Assembly (NCBI GenBank): GCA_015066225.1
Contig: SVOT01000001.1
Location: 248,001-312,000, forward strand
Length of the DNA: 64,000 nucleotides
Origin: Oscillospiraceae bacterium
GTDB taxonomy: Bacteria > Bacillota > Clostridia > Oscillospirales > Acutalibacteraceae
Direction: 5' to 3'
Shown here: positions 40,944 through 49,898 of the stretch, one piece after another
How the letters are laid out: each line of letters opens with the position of its first letter
How positions within the stretch are numbered: the first letter of the stretch is position 1
Translations under genes and position numbers: made by a program
Notes under the pieces: generated by a model
Told to the model about the DNA's origin: nothing
The model's input: only the letters and a program-made list of their open reading frames with translations
Databases searched by the model: none

Positions 40944-42005
40944 CTAAAATTGTTTCACAATATCACTGATGGAAATTACCACCATCAACAAAAGCAATAA
41001 TACTAAGCCGACCGTGTGAACAAAACCCTCTTTTTTAGCCGGAATAGGTTTACGGCGAATCATCTCAATAAAAATAAAGAACAAATGACCGCCGTCAAGA
41101 GCAGGCAACGGCAACAAATTGAACACGCCTACATTTATGGTAATCATAGACAAGAAATCAAGCGCAGTTAATATTTTATCTTTGAATTGCTCCGCCTGTG
41201 AGGTCGATTCGGCAATAGCGGAAACAGTACCGATTGGACCTGCCATATCTTTTAAACCGTATTTACCTGTGCAAATATCAACAAGACTGAGTCTGACCAT
41301 TTGAACAATTGAGGCAGAGTCAAGAACAGAATTTTTTAAAACATTAGTAAGTGATGGCGGCTCCCCTACAATATAAAAATCCTGTTGAATATACTTTCTG
41401 CCTTCAAACTCAAATTGCTTGAACTCAACACCTTTAAGCGCAACTCTTTCACTGTCACGAATAACAGTAAAATCTATTTTATTATCGCTGTCTCTGACTA
41501 TATTGAAAGCAACACCCTTAAAGGAATATACATTAGTACCATTGATTTCAACAATTTCATCACCAACCTGAAGGCCGTACTGCGAGCTGACAGAACCCTC
41601 CATAAAGCCTTGAACTGTTCTTGTACCCACAAGCTCACTGCCCGAAAGACATATACCCACAACAACAGCACCGAGAATGAGGTTCAAAATTGCGCCTGCG
41701 GCGATTATAATAAATCTCTGCCACGCAGGTTTTTTGTTAAAAGCACGTTCATCGTCACTATCTTCGCTCTCGCCCTCCATACTGACAAAGCCGCCAACAG
41801 GGAACAAACGAAGACAGTAAAGTGTTTCGCCTTTTTGTTTTTTGAGAATTTTCGGGCCCATTCCCAAAGAAAATTCATTAACCTTGACTTTAAACAATTT
41901 AGCGAAAGCGAAATGACCGAATTCGTGTATTGCTATTATTACACCAAAAAGGAAAATTGCTAAAAGATACGGCCACACACTGCTCCATAACGCACCGATA
42001 TCCAC
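40944..42005 (-). CDS. rseP: RIP metalloprotease (site-2 protease family)
   Basis: 353 residues with GTG start, GGAGGTG upstream. The first membrane helix carries the zinc motif HEFGHFAFAKLF; the LPLPALDGGHLFF motif provides the third ligand Asp in a later helix. A PDZ domain (about 125-200) lies between. It cleaves membrane-embedded regulators; in Bacillus the homologue RasP acts on anti-sigma factors and on FtsL. The position between dxr and ispG is the standard Firmicutes order. Confidence 0.94.
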   Translation of the reverse strand: MDIGALWSSVWPYLLAIFLFGVIIAIHEFGHFAFAKLFKVKVNEFSLGMGPKILKKQKGETLYCLRLFPVGGFVSMEGESEDSDDERAFNKKPAWQRFIIIAAGAILNLILGAVVVGICLSGSELVGTRTVQGFMEGSVSSQYGLQVGDEIVEINGTNVYSFKGVAFNIVRDSDNKIDFTVIRDSERVALKGVEFKQFEFEGRKYIQQDFYIVGEPPSLTNVLKNSVLDSASIVQMVRLSLVDICTGKYGLKDMAGPIGTVSAIAESTSQAEQFKDKILTALDFLSMITINVGVFNLLPLPALDGGHLFFIFIEMIRRKPIPAKKEGFVHTVGLVLLLLLMVVISISDIVKQF

Positions 42006-42025
42006 TTAGGTTGACACCTCCAAAA

Positions 42026-43174
42026 TTACTTTGACGCTAACTGACGTACCTTTTCACGCATAAGAACATCAGTATCAAGAACATCCTGCAAAGTGAAATC
42101 TTTTTTATCAGACACACACTCACTTGCAAGAGAGATAAATTCGGGAATCTGATTAAATGATATTTTACCCTGACGGAAGAGCAAGTTAGCTTCTTCATTT
42201 GCACAGTTAACTGCCGCAGGATAAAGCCCGCCTTTTTTGATTGCATTTCTGCAAATATCCATACACGGGAAATTCTCGTAATCGGGTTTATAGAATGAAA
42301 GATTGCCAACCTCCCACAAATCTAATTGTTTTTCGGGCGACGGATACCTTTCGGGGTAAGTAATAGCAAACTGAATTGGCAAACGCATATCAGGGTGACC
42401 AAGCTGAGCAATCACAGAATTGTCATCGTATTCAACAAGGGAATGAACTATACTCTCCCTGTGAACAACAATGTCAATCATATCGGCATCAACGTCGAAA
42501 AGCCAGACTGCTTCAATAAGCTCAAGACCTTTATTGAACATTGTTGCGCTGTCAATTGTTATTTTCTGCCCCATACTCCAGCTGGGGTGCTTCAATGCGT
42601 CCTCAAGAGTAACGTTAGCTAATTCTTCTTTTGTTTTACCGAAAAACGGACCACCCGACGCTGTGAGAATAATTCTTTTCAACGCTTTATTTGCGGGTTT
42701 ACCCAAAAGACATTGGAAAATAGCAGAATGCTCGCTGTCAACAGGTAAAATAGCTACACCATTTTTCTTTGCGGCTTCTGTGACAAGGTGACCGCCTGCC
42801 ACAAGCGTTTCTTTATTGGCAAGTGCTATTGTTTTACCTGCATTAACTGCATCAAGGGTTGGCTTCAAGCCCGCCATTCCAACAACAGAGTTGAGTGTAA
42901 TTTCACCGTCTGCCTGTGAGCCACAAAAAGAAACGCCCTCAAGACCGCTCAGAACGGTAACATTCAAGTCGCTGACTCTTGTTTTTAAATCCTTAGCAGC
43001 TTTTTCGTCAACGAGCGCGGCATATCGGGGTTTAAATTCACGAATTTGAGCTTCGATACACTCAACATCGGAATATGCGGCAAGAGCCTCGATTTTATAA
43101 CCGTGGGCTCTTGCTACATCTAATGTTTGTTTACCTATGGATCCTGTTGACCCTAATAAATTCAAAGTTTTCAT
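42026..43174 (-). CDS. dxr: 1-deoxy-D-xylulose 5-phosphate reductoisomerase
   Basis: 382 residues. NADPH site LLGSTGSIGKQTLDVA at the N-terminus; NKETLVAGG and the metal/substrate stretch DSEHSAIFQC; SWSMGQKITIDSATMFNKGLE; and the C-terminal helical domain. It converts DXP to MEP, the committed step of the MEP pathway. Follows cdsA by 3 nt, part of the pyrH-to-polC cluster. Confidence 0.97.
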   Translation of the reverse strand: MKTLNLLGSTGSIGKQTLDVARAHGYKIEALAAYSDVECIEAQIREFKPRYAALVDEKAAKDLKTRVSDLNVTVLSGLEGVSFCGSQADGEITLNSVVGMAGLKPTLDAVNAGKTIALANKETLVAGGHLVTEAAKKNGVAILPVDSEHSAIFQCLLGKPANKALKRIILTASGGPFFGKTKEELANVTLEDALKHPSWSMGQKITIDSATMFNKGLELIEAVWLFDVDADMIDIVVHRESIVHSLVEYDDNSVIAQLGHPDMRLPIQFAITYPERYPSPEKQLDLWEVGNLSFYKPDYENFPCMDICRNAIKKGGLYPAAVNCANEEANLLFRQGKISFNQIPEFISLASECVSDKKDFTLQDVLDTDVLMREKVRQLASK

Positions 43175-43177
43175 AGT

Positions 43178-44017
43178 TTAAAAAGCATTAATAAAATAAA
43201 TAGCTGAATATAAAACAGGCATAACGAATAAGGCGCTGTCGAATCTGTCCATAATTCCACCGTGACCGGGCAACAGTTTACCGAAATCCTTTATACCGAA
43301 ATTACGCTTGATTGTTGATGCGGCAAGATCTCCGAACATACTGACTATTGAAAGAACAACACTGAGACCTGCTACGGTTATGTATGAAAGAATTGACTCG
43401 CCCTCGAAAAAGAATTTTTTGAAGACGAACAATAGCAAAACGTTGAGAATAATTGCACCAACAACACCACCGACAGCACCCTCAACAGATTTTTTCGGGC
43501 TGATTTTGGGGCAAAGCTTGTGTTTACCGATTTTGCTGCCGACAAAATATGCAAAAATATCTGTCATCCAGCTTGCAAAAAATGCAAAGAGCAACAAGTA
43601 GATTCCATCAATTTTGGTGTACCCGTCAAAATGCTTGTAAACGTCACGGAAAACAATCATCAAAGAAAATGAAAACGGAACACAAACAGATGCAAAAATT
43701 GCCGTAACTGCCTGTTCAAACTTTGTGGTTTCAAACTGCAAAAGCATAAATATAAACACAAGAACCACATAAACTCCGCCAAAGGCCGCAATAGGCAATT
43801 TAATGTCAAAATTGACGATAAACGGAATTGCAACAGAAAGCACAAGGCTGATAACCATTATCATTTTGTTTTTAAGCCCAACTGCCTTTTCAATTTCCCA
43901 GACGGCAATGCCGCTGAGAAGAGCGACAAATATCGGGAAAACAATGGTATTCATCAGCAAAAGTGCACCTATAAATATTATTCCGGAAATAAGACCGGTT
44001 ATTACTCTCTGTTTCAC
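43178..44017 (-). CDS. cdsA: Phosphatidate cytidylyltransferase
   Basis: 279 residues, GTG start behind GGGGAG. About eight membrane segments. The family signature is in the C-terminal third: [12 protein letters not shown] and [30 protein letters not shown]. It forms CDP-diacylglycerol from phosphatidate and CTP for phospholipid synthesis. Lies 24 nt after uppS in the same operon. Confidence 0.96.
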   Translation of the reverse strand: MKQRVITGLISGIIFIGALLLMNTIVFPIFVALLSGIAVWEIEKAVGLKNKMIMVISLVLSVAIPFIVNFDIKLPIAAFGGVYVVLVFIFMLLQFETTKFEQAVTAIFASVCVPFSFSLMIVFRDVYKHFDGYTKIDGIYLLLFAFFASWMTDIFAYFVGSKIGKHKLCPKISPKKSVEGAVGGVVGAIILNVLLLFVFKKFFFEGESILSYITVAGLSVVLSIVSMFGDLAASTIKRNFGIKDFGKLLPGHGGIMDRFDSALFVMPVLYSAIYFINAF

Positions 44018-44041
44018 GTTATTCTCCCCTGCTTATAATTC

Positions 44042-44773
44042 TTAAACGCCACCAAAACGACGGTTTCTTTTCTGGTAATCATCAAGAATTCTGTTAACAT
44101 CTTCCTCTGTAAAATCGGGCCAAAGGATGTCTGAATACCAGAATTCAGAATAAGCCGACTGCCAGGTCATAAAATTAGAAAGTCTGTACTCCCCGCTTGG
44201 TCTGACAATAATGTCAGGATCAGGCTGACCGGCTGTATAAATGTTATCAGAAATTGTTTTTTCTGAAATGTCGTCAATTGACATTTCGCCGTTTTTAACT
44301 TTTTCTGCAATCTCTTTAACAGCGTGGGTAATTTCTGCCCTGCCACCGTAATTGAGTGCAATGTTAACGGTAACCTTATCGTATTTTGCAGACTCGCGCT
44401 CCGCCTTTTCGATAAGCTTTAATAAATCCTTGGGAAGACCCTCACGCTCGCCGATGAATTTTAAACGCATCTGGCGAATGTCATTCTCAGCGATTCTTTC
44501 GTCACCCTCATTGAGATATTCTTTAAAAAGCTTCATCAACGCAAGGACTTCGGATTTGGGTCTGTTCCAGTTTTCGGTAGAGAAGGCATAGAACGTCATA
44601 TATTTTATGCCGACGTCAGCACAATACTCACCGATTTTTCTGAAGGTCTTTGCACCTTCACGGTGACCCGCACTGCGTTCAAGCCCGCGGTTCTTTGCCC
44701 ATCTGCCGTTGCCGTCCATAATAAAACCGATATGCTCGGGAAGCACATCAAATTTCGGAATATTATCTCTCAT
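44042..44773 (-). CDS. uppS: Undecaprenyl diphosphate synthase (isoprenyl transferase)
   Basis: 243 residues. HIGFIMDGNGRWAKNRG contains the catalytic Asp and phosphate-binding residues. Later come FYAFSTENWNRP, the substrate region NIALNYGGRAEI and the C-terminal RPSGEYRLSNFMTWQSAYSE. It extends farnesyl diphosphate to undecaprenyl diphosphate, the lipid carrier of cell-wall synthesis. It starts 2 nt after frr. Confidence 0.97.
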   Translation of the reverse strand: MRDNIPKFDVLPEHIGFIMDGNGRWAKNRGLERSAGHREGAKTFRKIGEYCADVGIKYMTFYAFSTENWNRPKSEVLALMKLFKEYLNEGDERIAENDIRQMRLKFIGEREGLPKDLLKLIEKAERESAKYDKVTVNIALNYGGRAEITHAVKEIAEKVKNGEMSIDDISEKTISDNIYTAGQPDPDIIVRPSGEYRLSNFMTWQSAYSEFWYSDILWPDFTEEDVNRILDDYQKRNRRFGGV

Positions 44774-44775
44774 AA

Positions 44776-45330
44776 TCAGATTTCCATAATTTCGTTTGTT
44801 TTTGCAACACAGATTTCATCAATCTTCTTAACAAATTCATCTGTGATTTTCTGCAATTTTTCCTCACCGTATTTCTGATCATCCTCGGTGATTTCGGAAT
44901 TCTTTTTCATTGCTTTGATTTTTTCGATTGAATCACGTCTTACCTGACGAACAGCAACCTTTGTATCCTCAGCAATTTTTGAAACGTCTTTAGAAAGCTG
45001 TTTTCTTCTTTCCTCTGTAAGTGCGGGGAACACAAGACGGATAATTCTGCCGTCGTTTGAAGGATTGATGCCGATATCGGAAGCAAGGATTGCTTTTTCA
45101 ATAAGGCTTACGGCACTAACGTCCCAGGGCTGGATAGCAAGAATTCGTGCTTCGGGAACAGAAATAGCAGCCATCTGATTGATAGGTGTGGGTGTTCCGT
45201 AATAATCCACCTGAATTCTGTCAAGTATAGCGGCATTTGCACGACCTGCTCTGATTGAATTATACTCGTATTTAAGAGAGTTAATTGATTTTTCCATTTT
45301 TTCTTTCGTTTTTGCGAATACTGATTCCAT
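44776..45330 (-). CDS. frr: Ribosome recycling factor
   Basis: 184 residues, normal for RRF. Typical elements: the long helix with SLKYEYNSIRAGRANAAILD, YYGTPTPINQMAAISVPEARIL-type core, GRIIRLVFPALTEERRKQL, and the closing helix. It splits post-termination ribosomes with EF-G. GGAGGTATT upstream; it follows pyrH after 33 nt. Confidence 0.97.
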   Translation of the reverse strand: MESVFAKTKEKMEKSINSLKYEYNSIRAGRANAAILDRIQVDYYGTPTPINQMAAISVPEARILAIQPWDVSAVSLIEKAILASDIGINPSNDGRIIRLVFPALTEERRKQLSKDVSKIAEDTKVAVRQVRRDSIEKIKAMKKNSEITEDDQKYGEEKLQKITDEFVKKIDEICVAKTNEIMEI

Positions 45331-45363
45331 AAAGAATACCTCCGTTATATATGTAAAAATTTT

Positions 45364-46074
45364 TTATGAATTTATAACAACGGTACCGGCATTTTCACCG
45401 TTTACCGCTTTCATAATGTTTGCTGTATTATTAAGATTAAACACAAGTATGGGTAAATCGCTCTCCTGGCAAATTGCCGCTGCGGCAGTATCCATAACCT
45501 TGAGATGTCTTTCAAGAAGCTCGTTGTGAGTAATTGTATCAAACTTGACGGCATCATCGAATTTATTGGGGTCCTTATCATAAATACCGTCAACGTTTGT
45601 TGCTTTCAGAAGAACATCTGCATTGATCTGTACAGCTCTCAGAGCGGCACCCGAGTCAGTTGAAAACAGCGGGTTACCTGTTCCGCCTGCGAAAATAACA
45701 ACTCTGCCTTTTTCGAGATGTCTCACAGCCTCGTCTCTTACAAACGTTTCAACAACACCGACAATCTGCACGGCAGACATAACGCGTGCCTCAACGCCAA
45801 TATCAAGAAAACCCTGCTGAAGAGCAAGAGAGTTCATTACAGTTGCAAGCATACCAATACTGTCAGCTCTTGTTCTGTCCATAGAGCCACTTGAGCGACC
45901 ACGCCAGAAGTTACCGCCACCAACAACAATGCCAACCTGAACGCCTTTATCAACAATATCTTTAATTGCTGTGCAGACGTCTTCAATCACATTAAAATCA
46001 AAGCCGTGGCCAGCTTCGCCGGCAAGAACCTCGCCACTTAATTTAAGCAGCACTCTTTTATAAACCGGTTCCAT
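45364..46074 (-). CDS. pyrH: Uridylate kinase
   Basis: 236 residues of the amino-acid-kinase fold. RVLLKLSGEVLAG at the start, VGGGNFWRGRSSGSMDRTRAD, and VDGIYDKDPNK at the nucleotide site identify the bacterial UMP kinase. It makes UDP from UMP and is allosterically controlled as a hexamer. It is the first gene of the long minus-strand operon pyrH-frr-uppS-cdsA-dxr-rseP-ispG-polC. Confidence 0.97.
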   Translation of the reverse strand: MEPVYKRVLLKLSGEVLAGEAGHGFDFNVIEDVCTAIKDIVDKGVQVGIVVGGGNFWRGRSSGSMDRTRADSIGMLATVMNSLALQQGFLDIGVEARVMSAVQIVGVVETFVRDEAVRHLEKGRVVIFAGGTGNPLFSTDSGAALRAVQINADVLLKATNVDGIYDKDPNKFDDAVKFDTITHNELLERHLKVMDTAAAAICQESDLPILVFNLNNTANIMKAVNGENAGTVVINS

Positions 46075-46207
46075 AAAAACACACCTTTCATTGCAAAATA
46101 TTTTTGCCTATTAGTTCCAATATATTTTACAATAAATGCACAAAATTGTAAATAGTCAATTATATTAAAATTATAATAATATTTTATAAATAATACATAA
46201 CAGGAAC

Positions 46208-46235
46208 GACCCACCTGATTTTCATCAAGTGGGTC
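46208..46235. terminator. Hairpin after spo0A, possible terminator
   Basis: GACCCACCTGAT (46208-46219) pairs with ATCAAGTGGGTC (46224-46235) with one mismatch. It lies just downstream of spo0A on the minus strand, but no strong T-run follows on that strand. Confidence 0.45.
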
Positions 46236-46252
46236 TGTTGTTTACAATAAAT

Positions 46253-47023
46253 TTAAACTGAAACGCTGTTTTTTAACCTGATTTTATCTGACAGCATAGC
46301 GATAAACTCTGAATTTGTGGGCTTTCCTCTTTCTGTCTGGATAGTATATCCGAAATAAGAGTTAAGCACCTCTATGTTGCCCCTGTCCCACGCCACCTCA
46401 ATAGCATGGCGAATGGCACGTTCAACTCTTGATGAAGTGCTTTTAAAGGTCTTTGCAACCGTGGGATAAAGCACCTTTGTGACAGAGTTGAGCATATCGG
46501 GATTTTCAACACAAAGCTTGATTGCTTCACGTAAGTAAGGATAACCCTTGATATGTGCCGGTACACCAATTTCACGCATCATATCGGTTATTGTCACCAT
46601 TATATCCTCGTTTTTGCGTGGATGGGAAACAACACCCACCTTGTGCCAAAAAACAAGCTGAACGATTCGCTCCGCCACCATCAGCGGGTCAATGGGTTTG
46701 TGGAAGCAATAATCCACGCCACTCATCATAAGCTCCTGTTCGTAACTGGGATTTTCAACGCTGGTCAGCACTACAAGCAAGGGTCTGTTGACAGGATTTG
46801 ACTTATTAATTCTGCTGACAATGCCCATGGCATCAATGTGCTGCATAAACGCATCCATAACAATTACGTCGGGAAGAGCTTCGTCCATCTTTTCCAACAG
46901 GGCAGAACCGTCTTTAGGGCAAGTCACAACGTTCATCATATTATTTTTTAAAGCTGCCGCAAGCTTTAAAATCGGTTCCCCTCTGTCTTCAGTTAACAAA
47001 ACTGTAGTTTTACTGTTAACCAT
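46253..47023 (-). CDS. spo0A: Sporulation master regulator Spo0A
   Basis: 256 residues. The N-terminal receiver has the acidic pair Glu12/Asp13, phosphoacceptor Asp57 in DVIVMDAFM, and the HKPID lysine. The C-terminal output domain is highly conserved: IGVPAHIKGYPYLREAI, then the recognition segment SSRVERAIRHAIEVAWDRGN. When phosphorylated it binds TGTCGAA boxes and starts sporulation. GAGGAGGTG precedes the ATG. Downstream of spoIVB, as in nearly all spore formers. Its presence marks the organism as an endospore-forming Firmicute, or as descended from one. Confidence 0.97.
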   Translation of the reverse strand: MVNSKTTVLLTEDRGEPILKLAAALKNNMMNVVTCPKDGSALLEKMDEALPDVIVMDAFMQHIDAMGIVSRINKSNPVNRPLLVVLTSVENPSYEQELMMSGVDYCFHKPIDPLMVAERIVQLVFWHKVGVVSHPRKNEDIMVTITDMMREIGVPAHIKGYPYLREAIKLCVENPDMLNSVTKVLYPTVAKTFKSTSSRVERAIRHAIEVAWDRGNIEVLNSYFGYTIQTERGKPTNSEFIAMLSDKIRLKNSVSV

Positions 47024-47039
47024 TTTTTCACCTCCTCGT

Positions 47040-47256
47040 GCGGTAAATTATAACACCCAATTCAACCACAATCAAGGTTATTCAACAATTATCGTTACTT
47101 TACACAAAATGACATATTTTTATATTTTCGAAAAATTTTAATTTTTGTTGAATTTACTCAAAATTTGTCGATATCTTATTGCAGTTTAACTAATCGAATT
47201 TTTTAATTAAACACGATTCGATGATTTTTGGCTATATTTTTTCAAAAAAACTCACT
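47040..47256 (-). promoter_or_regulatory. AT-rich region before spo0A with possible 0A boxes
   Basis: TTGTCGAT at 47165-47172 differs from the 0A-box core TGTCGAA by one base. A TTGTCGAA match lies at about 47310, inside the end of spoIVB. The region is very AT-rich. Autoregulation of spo0A through such boxes is known in Bacillus; here it is only suggested. No -35/-10 pair stands out. Confidence 0.35.
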
Positions 47257-48393
47257 TCATTTCCATTGTGTCGATTCAAACATAGTTTGAGCAAAAATAC
47301 CGTACCCGCTTGTCGAATCATTAAGAAAAACGTGTGTTACGGCACCAATGATTTTTCCGTTCTGAACAATGGGCGACCCACTCATCCCCTGAATAATTCC
47401 CCCTGTTTTTTCAATGAGCTTTCTGTCAGTTACCTTTATTACCAGATGTTTGTTTTCTTTATTATATTTATCAATTTTTTCTATAGTTATTTTATACTGC
47501 TGAACACCGCTGTCATCAAGAGTGGTGTAGATAACCGCTTCACCCTCCCGCACTTCGGATGCGGCGGCTACACAGAATTGTTGGGAAGCTTTAAAGCAAT
47601 CAGAGGAAAAGGTACCGTAAACACCTTTATTTCCGTTTGAAAAAATTTCTCCGACCGGGTCATTTGTTAAATACCCCTGAAGCTCACCCGCAGAACCGCT
47701 TAAACCTTTTGTATATCCGGTAAGACGAACGTTAGTACAATCCCCCTTGGATATCGGTAACGTCATTTTTGTGTCAATATCACAAACAGCGTGACCAAGT
47801 GAAGCGAATCTGCCGTTTTCTCTGTAAAAAGTAACAGTACCAATACCGGCGGAGCTGTCACGGACCCAAATACCTGCTTTAAACTTCTTCTCACTTTCTG
47901 AATAAGCGCCCTCAAACGAAACATCGAAAACTTTACCGCTTCTTTCAATTGTAAAAACTATTGGTTCACCGTTACTTTTTTCCATAAAATCAGATATTTG
48001 TCCGTTTCTTGAAACATCCTCACCATTTACTTTCTTAATTATATCACCGATTTTCAACCCTGCTCTTATCGCAGTATCAACAGAACCGTCTTTTGTATCA
48101 ACCGGTTCAATTCCGACAATAATAACGCCGTCTGCGTACAACTTCAAGCCTATGGGAAATCCACCGAGATTAACCTTCTCTTCACTGGTAAAATCATTAA
48201 TTTTATTATTATAATTATCGGTAGAAATACCAAAAATTCTGTTAATTGTGTTTTCTATGCCATTTAACGCTTCATTGAAGTTCATATCTGCCGTCGCAGT
48301 TTTATTGACAACAGAAAGCGAAAAAACCGAAAACATTAAAGCAGCAGTTAATACTATTGATATAAAAGACAATATGATTTTGGATTTTTTCAT
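47257..48393 (-). CDS. spoIVB: SpoIVB serine peptidase (S55 family)
   Basis: The start is ATG 48393 behind GGAGG (48405-48401); the frame extends upstream to 48498 without support. 378 residues. N-terminal membrane/signal segment, PDZ domain (about 85-165; GLKIGDIIKKVNGEDV), then the peptidase with His in ASLGHAVCD and Ser in QGMSGSPIVQNGKIIGAVTHV. In Bacillus SpoIVB is secreted from the forespore and triggers pro-sigma-K processing. Precedes spo0A by about 230 nt, the classic order. Confidence 0.94.
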   Translation of the reverse strand: MKKSKIILSFISIVLTAALMFSVFSLSVVNKTATADMNFNEALNGIENTINRIFGISTDNYNNKINDFTSEEKVNLGGFPIGLKLYADGVIIVGIEPVDTKDGSVDTAIRAGLKIGDIIKKVNGEDVSRNGQISDFMEKSNGEPIVFTIERSGKVFDVSFEGAYSESEKKFKAGIWVRDSSAGIGTVTFYRENGRFASLGHAVCDIDTKMTLPISKGDCTNVRLTGYTKGLSGSAGELQGYLTNDPVGEIFSNGNKGVYGTFSSDCFKASQQFCVAAASEVREGEAVIYTTLDDSGVQQYKITIEKIDKYNKENKHLVIKVTDRKLIEKTGGIIQGMSGSPIVQNGKIIGAVTHVFLNDSTSGYGIFAQTMFESTQWK

Positions 48394-48446
48394 TTTATCA
48401 CCTCCGCCGAATAATAATTTGTGTAAATTTGCGAAGATTATAAACT

Positions 48447-48487
48447 GAAAAAAATGCAAAAAAACAAAGCCGCCAAAGGCGGCTTTG
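48447..48487 (-). terminator. Terminator of pfkA
   Basis: CAAAGCCGCC (48465-48474) pairs with GGCGGCTTTG (48478-48487); on the minus strand a long T-rich run follows the stem. Confidence 0.88.
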
Positions 48488-48504
48488 AATATAATCAACT
48501 ATAA

Positions 48505-49473
48505 TCAGATAGAGATTTCGTTTGCAATTCTGTAAAGGTCAAGGTCAATTGTCTTTTTCATATTGAGTGCTTCAATAATGTCAAAATCTGTGATTTTGTC
48601 CTTCTGAGCAACAACAACCCTGTTACCAACATCATTTTTAAGAAGCTGAACAGCATAGAAGCCCATCTGACTTGCGAGAACTCTGTCTCTTACAGAAGGT
48701 GAACCGCCACGCTGAACGTGACCGAGAACTGTAGCGCGGCTTTCAACGCCTGTTTTCTGTTCAATATATTTTGCCAAAGAATTTGCATCAATACCCTTAA
48801 CACCCTCAGCAACAACAATAACAAAATGTTCTTTGCCTGTTTTCTGAGTACGTTTCATTCTCTGGATTATGTAAGAATCGATATCATAATCGACCTCGGG
48901 AATCAAAATGCAGGTAGCACCAACAGCAATACCGGCATTAAGTGCAAGGTAGCCTGCATTTCTGCCCATAACCTCAACAACAGAGCATCTGTCGTGAGAT
49001 TCTGTGGTGTCACGGATTCGGTCAACCATTGCCATAACGGTATTAAGAGCGGTATCATAGCCGATTGTATAGTCACTTGAAGCGATATCGTTGTCGATTG
49101 TGCCGGGGATACCTATACAAGGAACACCCTTGAGAGTAAGAGCGCGGGCACCCTTGAATGTACCGTCGCCACCAATTGTTACGATGCCGTCAAGACCAAA
49201 TTCCTTACAAACCTCAACTGCTTTATCCTGAACGTCAGATTCAGCGAATTCAGGGCAACGGGCTGAATAGAGCATTGTACCGCCTCTGTGAATAATATCA
49301 GAAACGGAGCGAAGGTTCATTTCGAACATATCACCCTCAATAAGACCCTTATAGCCACGGCGGATACCCATAACCTTCAAGCCACTTTCGCAAGCGCTTC
49401 TTACAACTGCACGGATGGCAGCATTCATACCGGGAGCGTCGCCACCGCTTGTAAGCACACCAATTGTTTTCAC
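48505..49473 (-). CDS. pfkA: ATP-dependent 6-phosphofructokinase
   Basis: 322 residues from GTG 49473; GGAGG sits 8 nt upstream, so an in-frame TTG at 49488 is the ribosome site rather than the start. IGVLTSGGDAPGMNAAIRA binds ATP; GGDGTFKGA and GIPGTIDND contain the catalytic Asp; GRNAGYLAL and GHVQRGGSPS are also conserved. The GGDGT glycine (not Asp) marks it as the ATP-using type. Glycolysis, converting fructose-6-phosphate to the 1,6-bisphosphate. Single gene with its own promoter and terminator. Confidence 0.97.
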   Translation of the reverse strand: MKTIGVLTSGGDAPGMNAAIRAVVRSACESGLKVMGIRRGYKGLIEGDMFEMNLRSVSDIIHRGGTMLYSARCPEFAESDVQDKAVEVCKEFGLDGIVTIGGDGTFKGARALTLKGVPCIGIPGTIDNDIASSDYTIGYDTALNTVMAMVDRIRDTTESHDRCSVVEVMGRNAGYLALNAGIAVGATCILIPEVDYDIDSYIIQRMKRTQKTGKEHFVIVVAEGVKGIDANSLAKYIEQKTGVESRATVLGHVQRGGSPSVRDRVLASQMGFYAVQLLKNDVGNRVVVAQKDKITDFDIIEALNMKKTIDLDLYRIANEISI

Positions 49474-49516
49474 TGAGAAAACCTCCAAACACCATAATAG
49501 TTTTTCAATCTTTGGA

Positions 49517-49545
49517 ATTATAACACATTAAAATCAATCTTACAA
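49517..49545 (-). promoter_or_regulatory. Promoter of pfkA
   Basis: On the minus strand TTGTAA (49545-49540) and TATAAT (49522-49517) have a 17-bp spacer. Confidence 0.75.
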
Positions 49546-49625
49546 GAGTTTATCGGGTAAATTTGACGTTTTTTGAAAAAATATATCAACAAATTCATAA
49601 AATATTCAATAAATTTTTTTGAGTA

Positions 49626-49654
49626 TTGACAAATTGCTTCCCTTGGTGTATACT
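49626..49654 (+). promoter_or_regulatory. Strong promoter of the tRNA-Phe/tRNA-Gly unit
   Basis: TTGACA (49626-49631) and TATACT (49649-49654) with a 17-bp spacer, 19 bp before tRNA-Phe. The -35 is a perfect consensus match. Confidence 0.85.
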
Positions 49655-49673
49655 TTCACACGTGCTTTGAAAC

Positions 49674-49749
<76 letters not shown>

Positions 49750-49754
49750 TTTTT

Positions 49755-49830
49755 GCGGATGTAGCTCATCTGGTAGAGCGCCACCTTGCCAAGGTGGAGG
49801 TAGCGAGTTCGAGCCTCGTCATCCGCTCCA
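49755..49830 (+). tRNA. tRNA-Gly (anticodon GCC)
   Basis: 76 nt with encoded CCA, 5 nt after tRNA-Phe. Acceptor GCGGATG pairs with CATCCGC. The anticodon stem-loop CACCTTGCCAAGGTG gives anticodon GCC. T-arm contains AGTTCGAGC. Confidence 0.97.
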
Positions 49831-49832
49831 GG

Positions 49833-49866
49833 AAAGGAACTTTTGATTTCAAAAGTTCCTTTTTTC
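49833..49866 (+). terminator. Terminator of the tRNA unit
   Basis: AAAGGAACTTTTGA (49833-49846) pairs with TCAAAAGTTCCTTT (49849-49862), followed by Ts, right after tRNA-Gly. Confidence 0.9.
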
Positions 49867-49898
49867 TTTATCAAATAAAATTATTATTGGTGATATTT

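Noticed and set aside
48394-48498. Longer start for spoIVB
   Set aside because: GGAGG is placed for ATG 48393, which opens a normal membrane segment; the upstream part overlaps the pfkA terminator.
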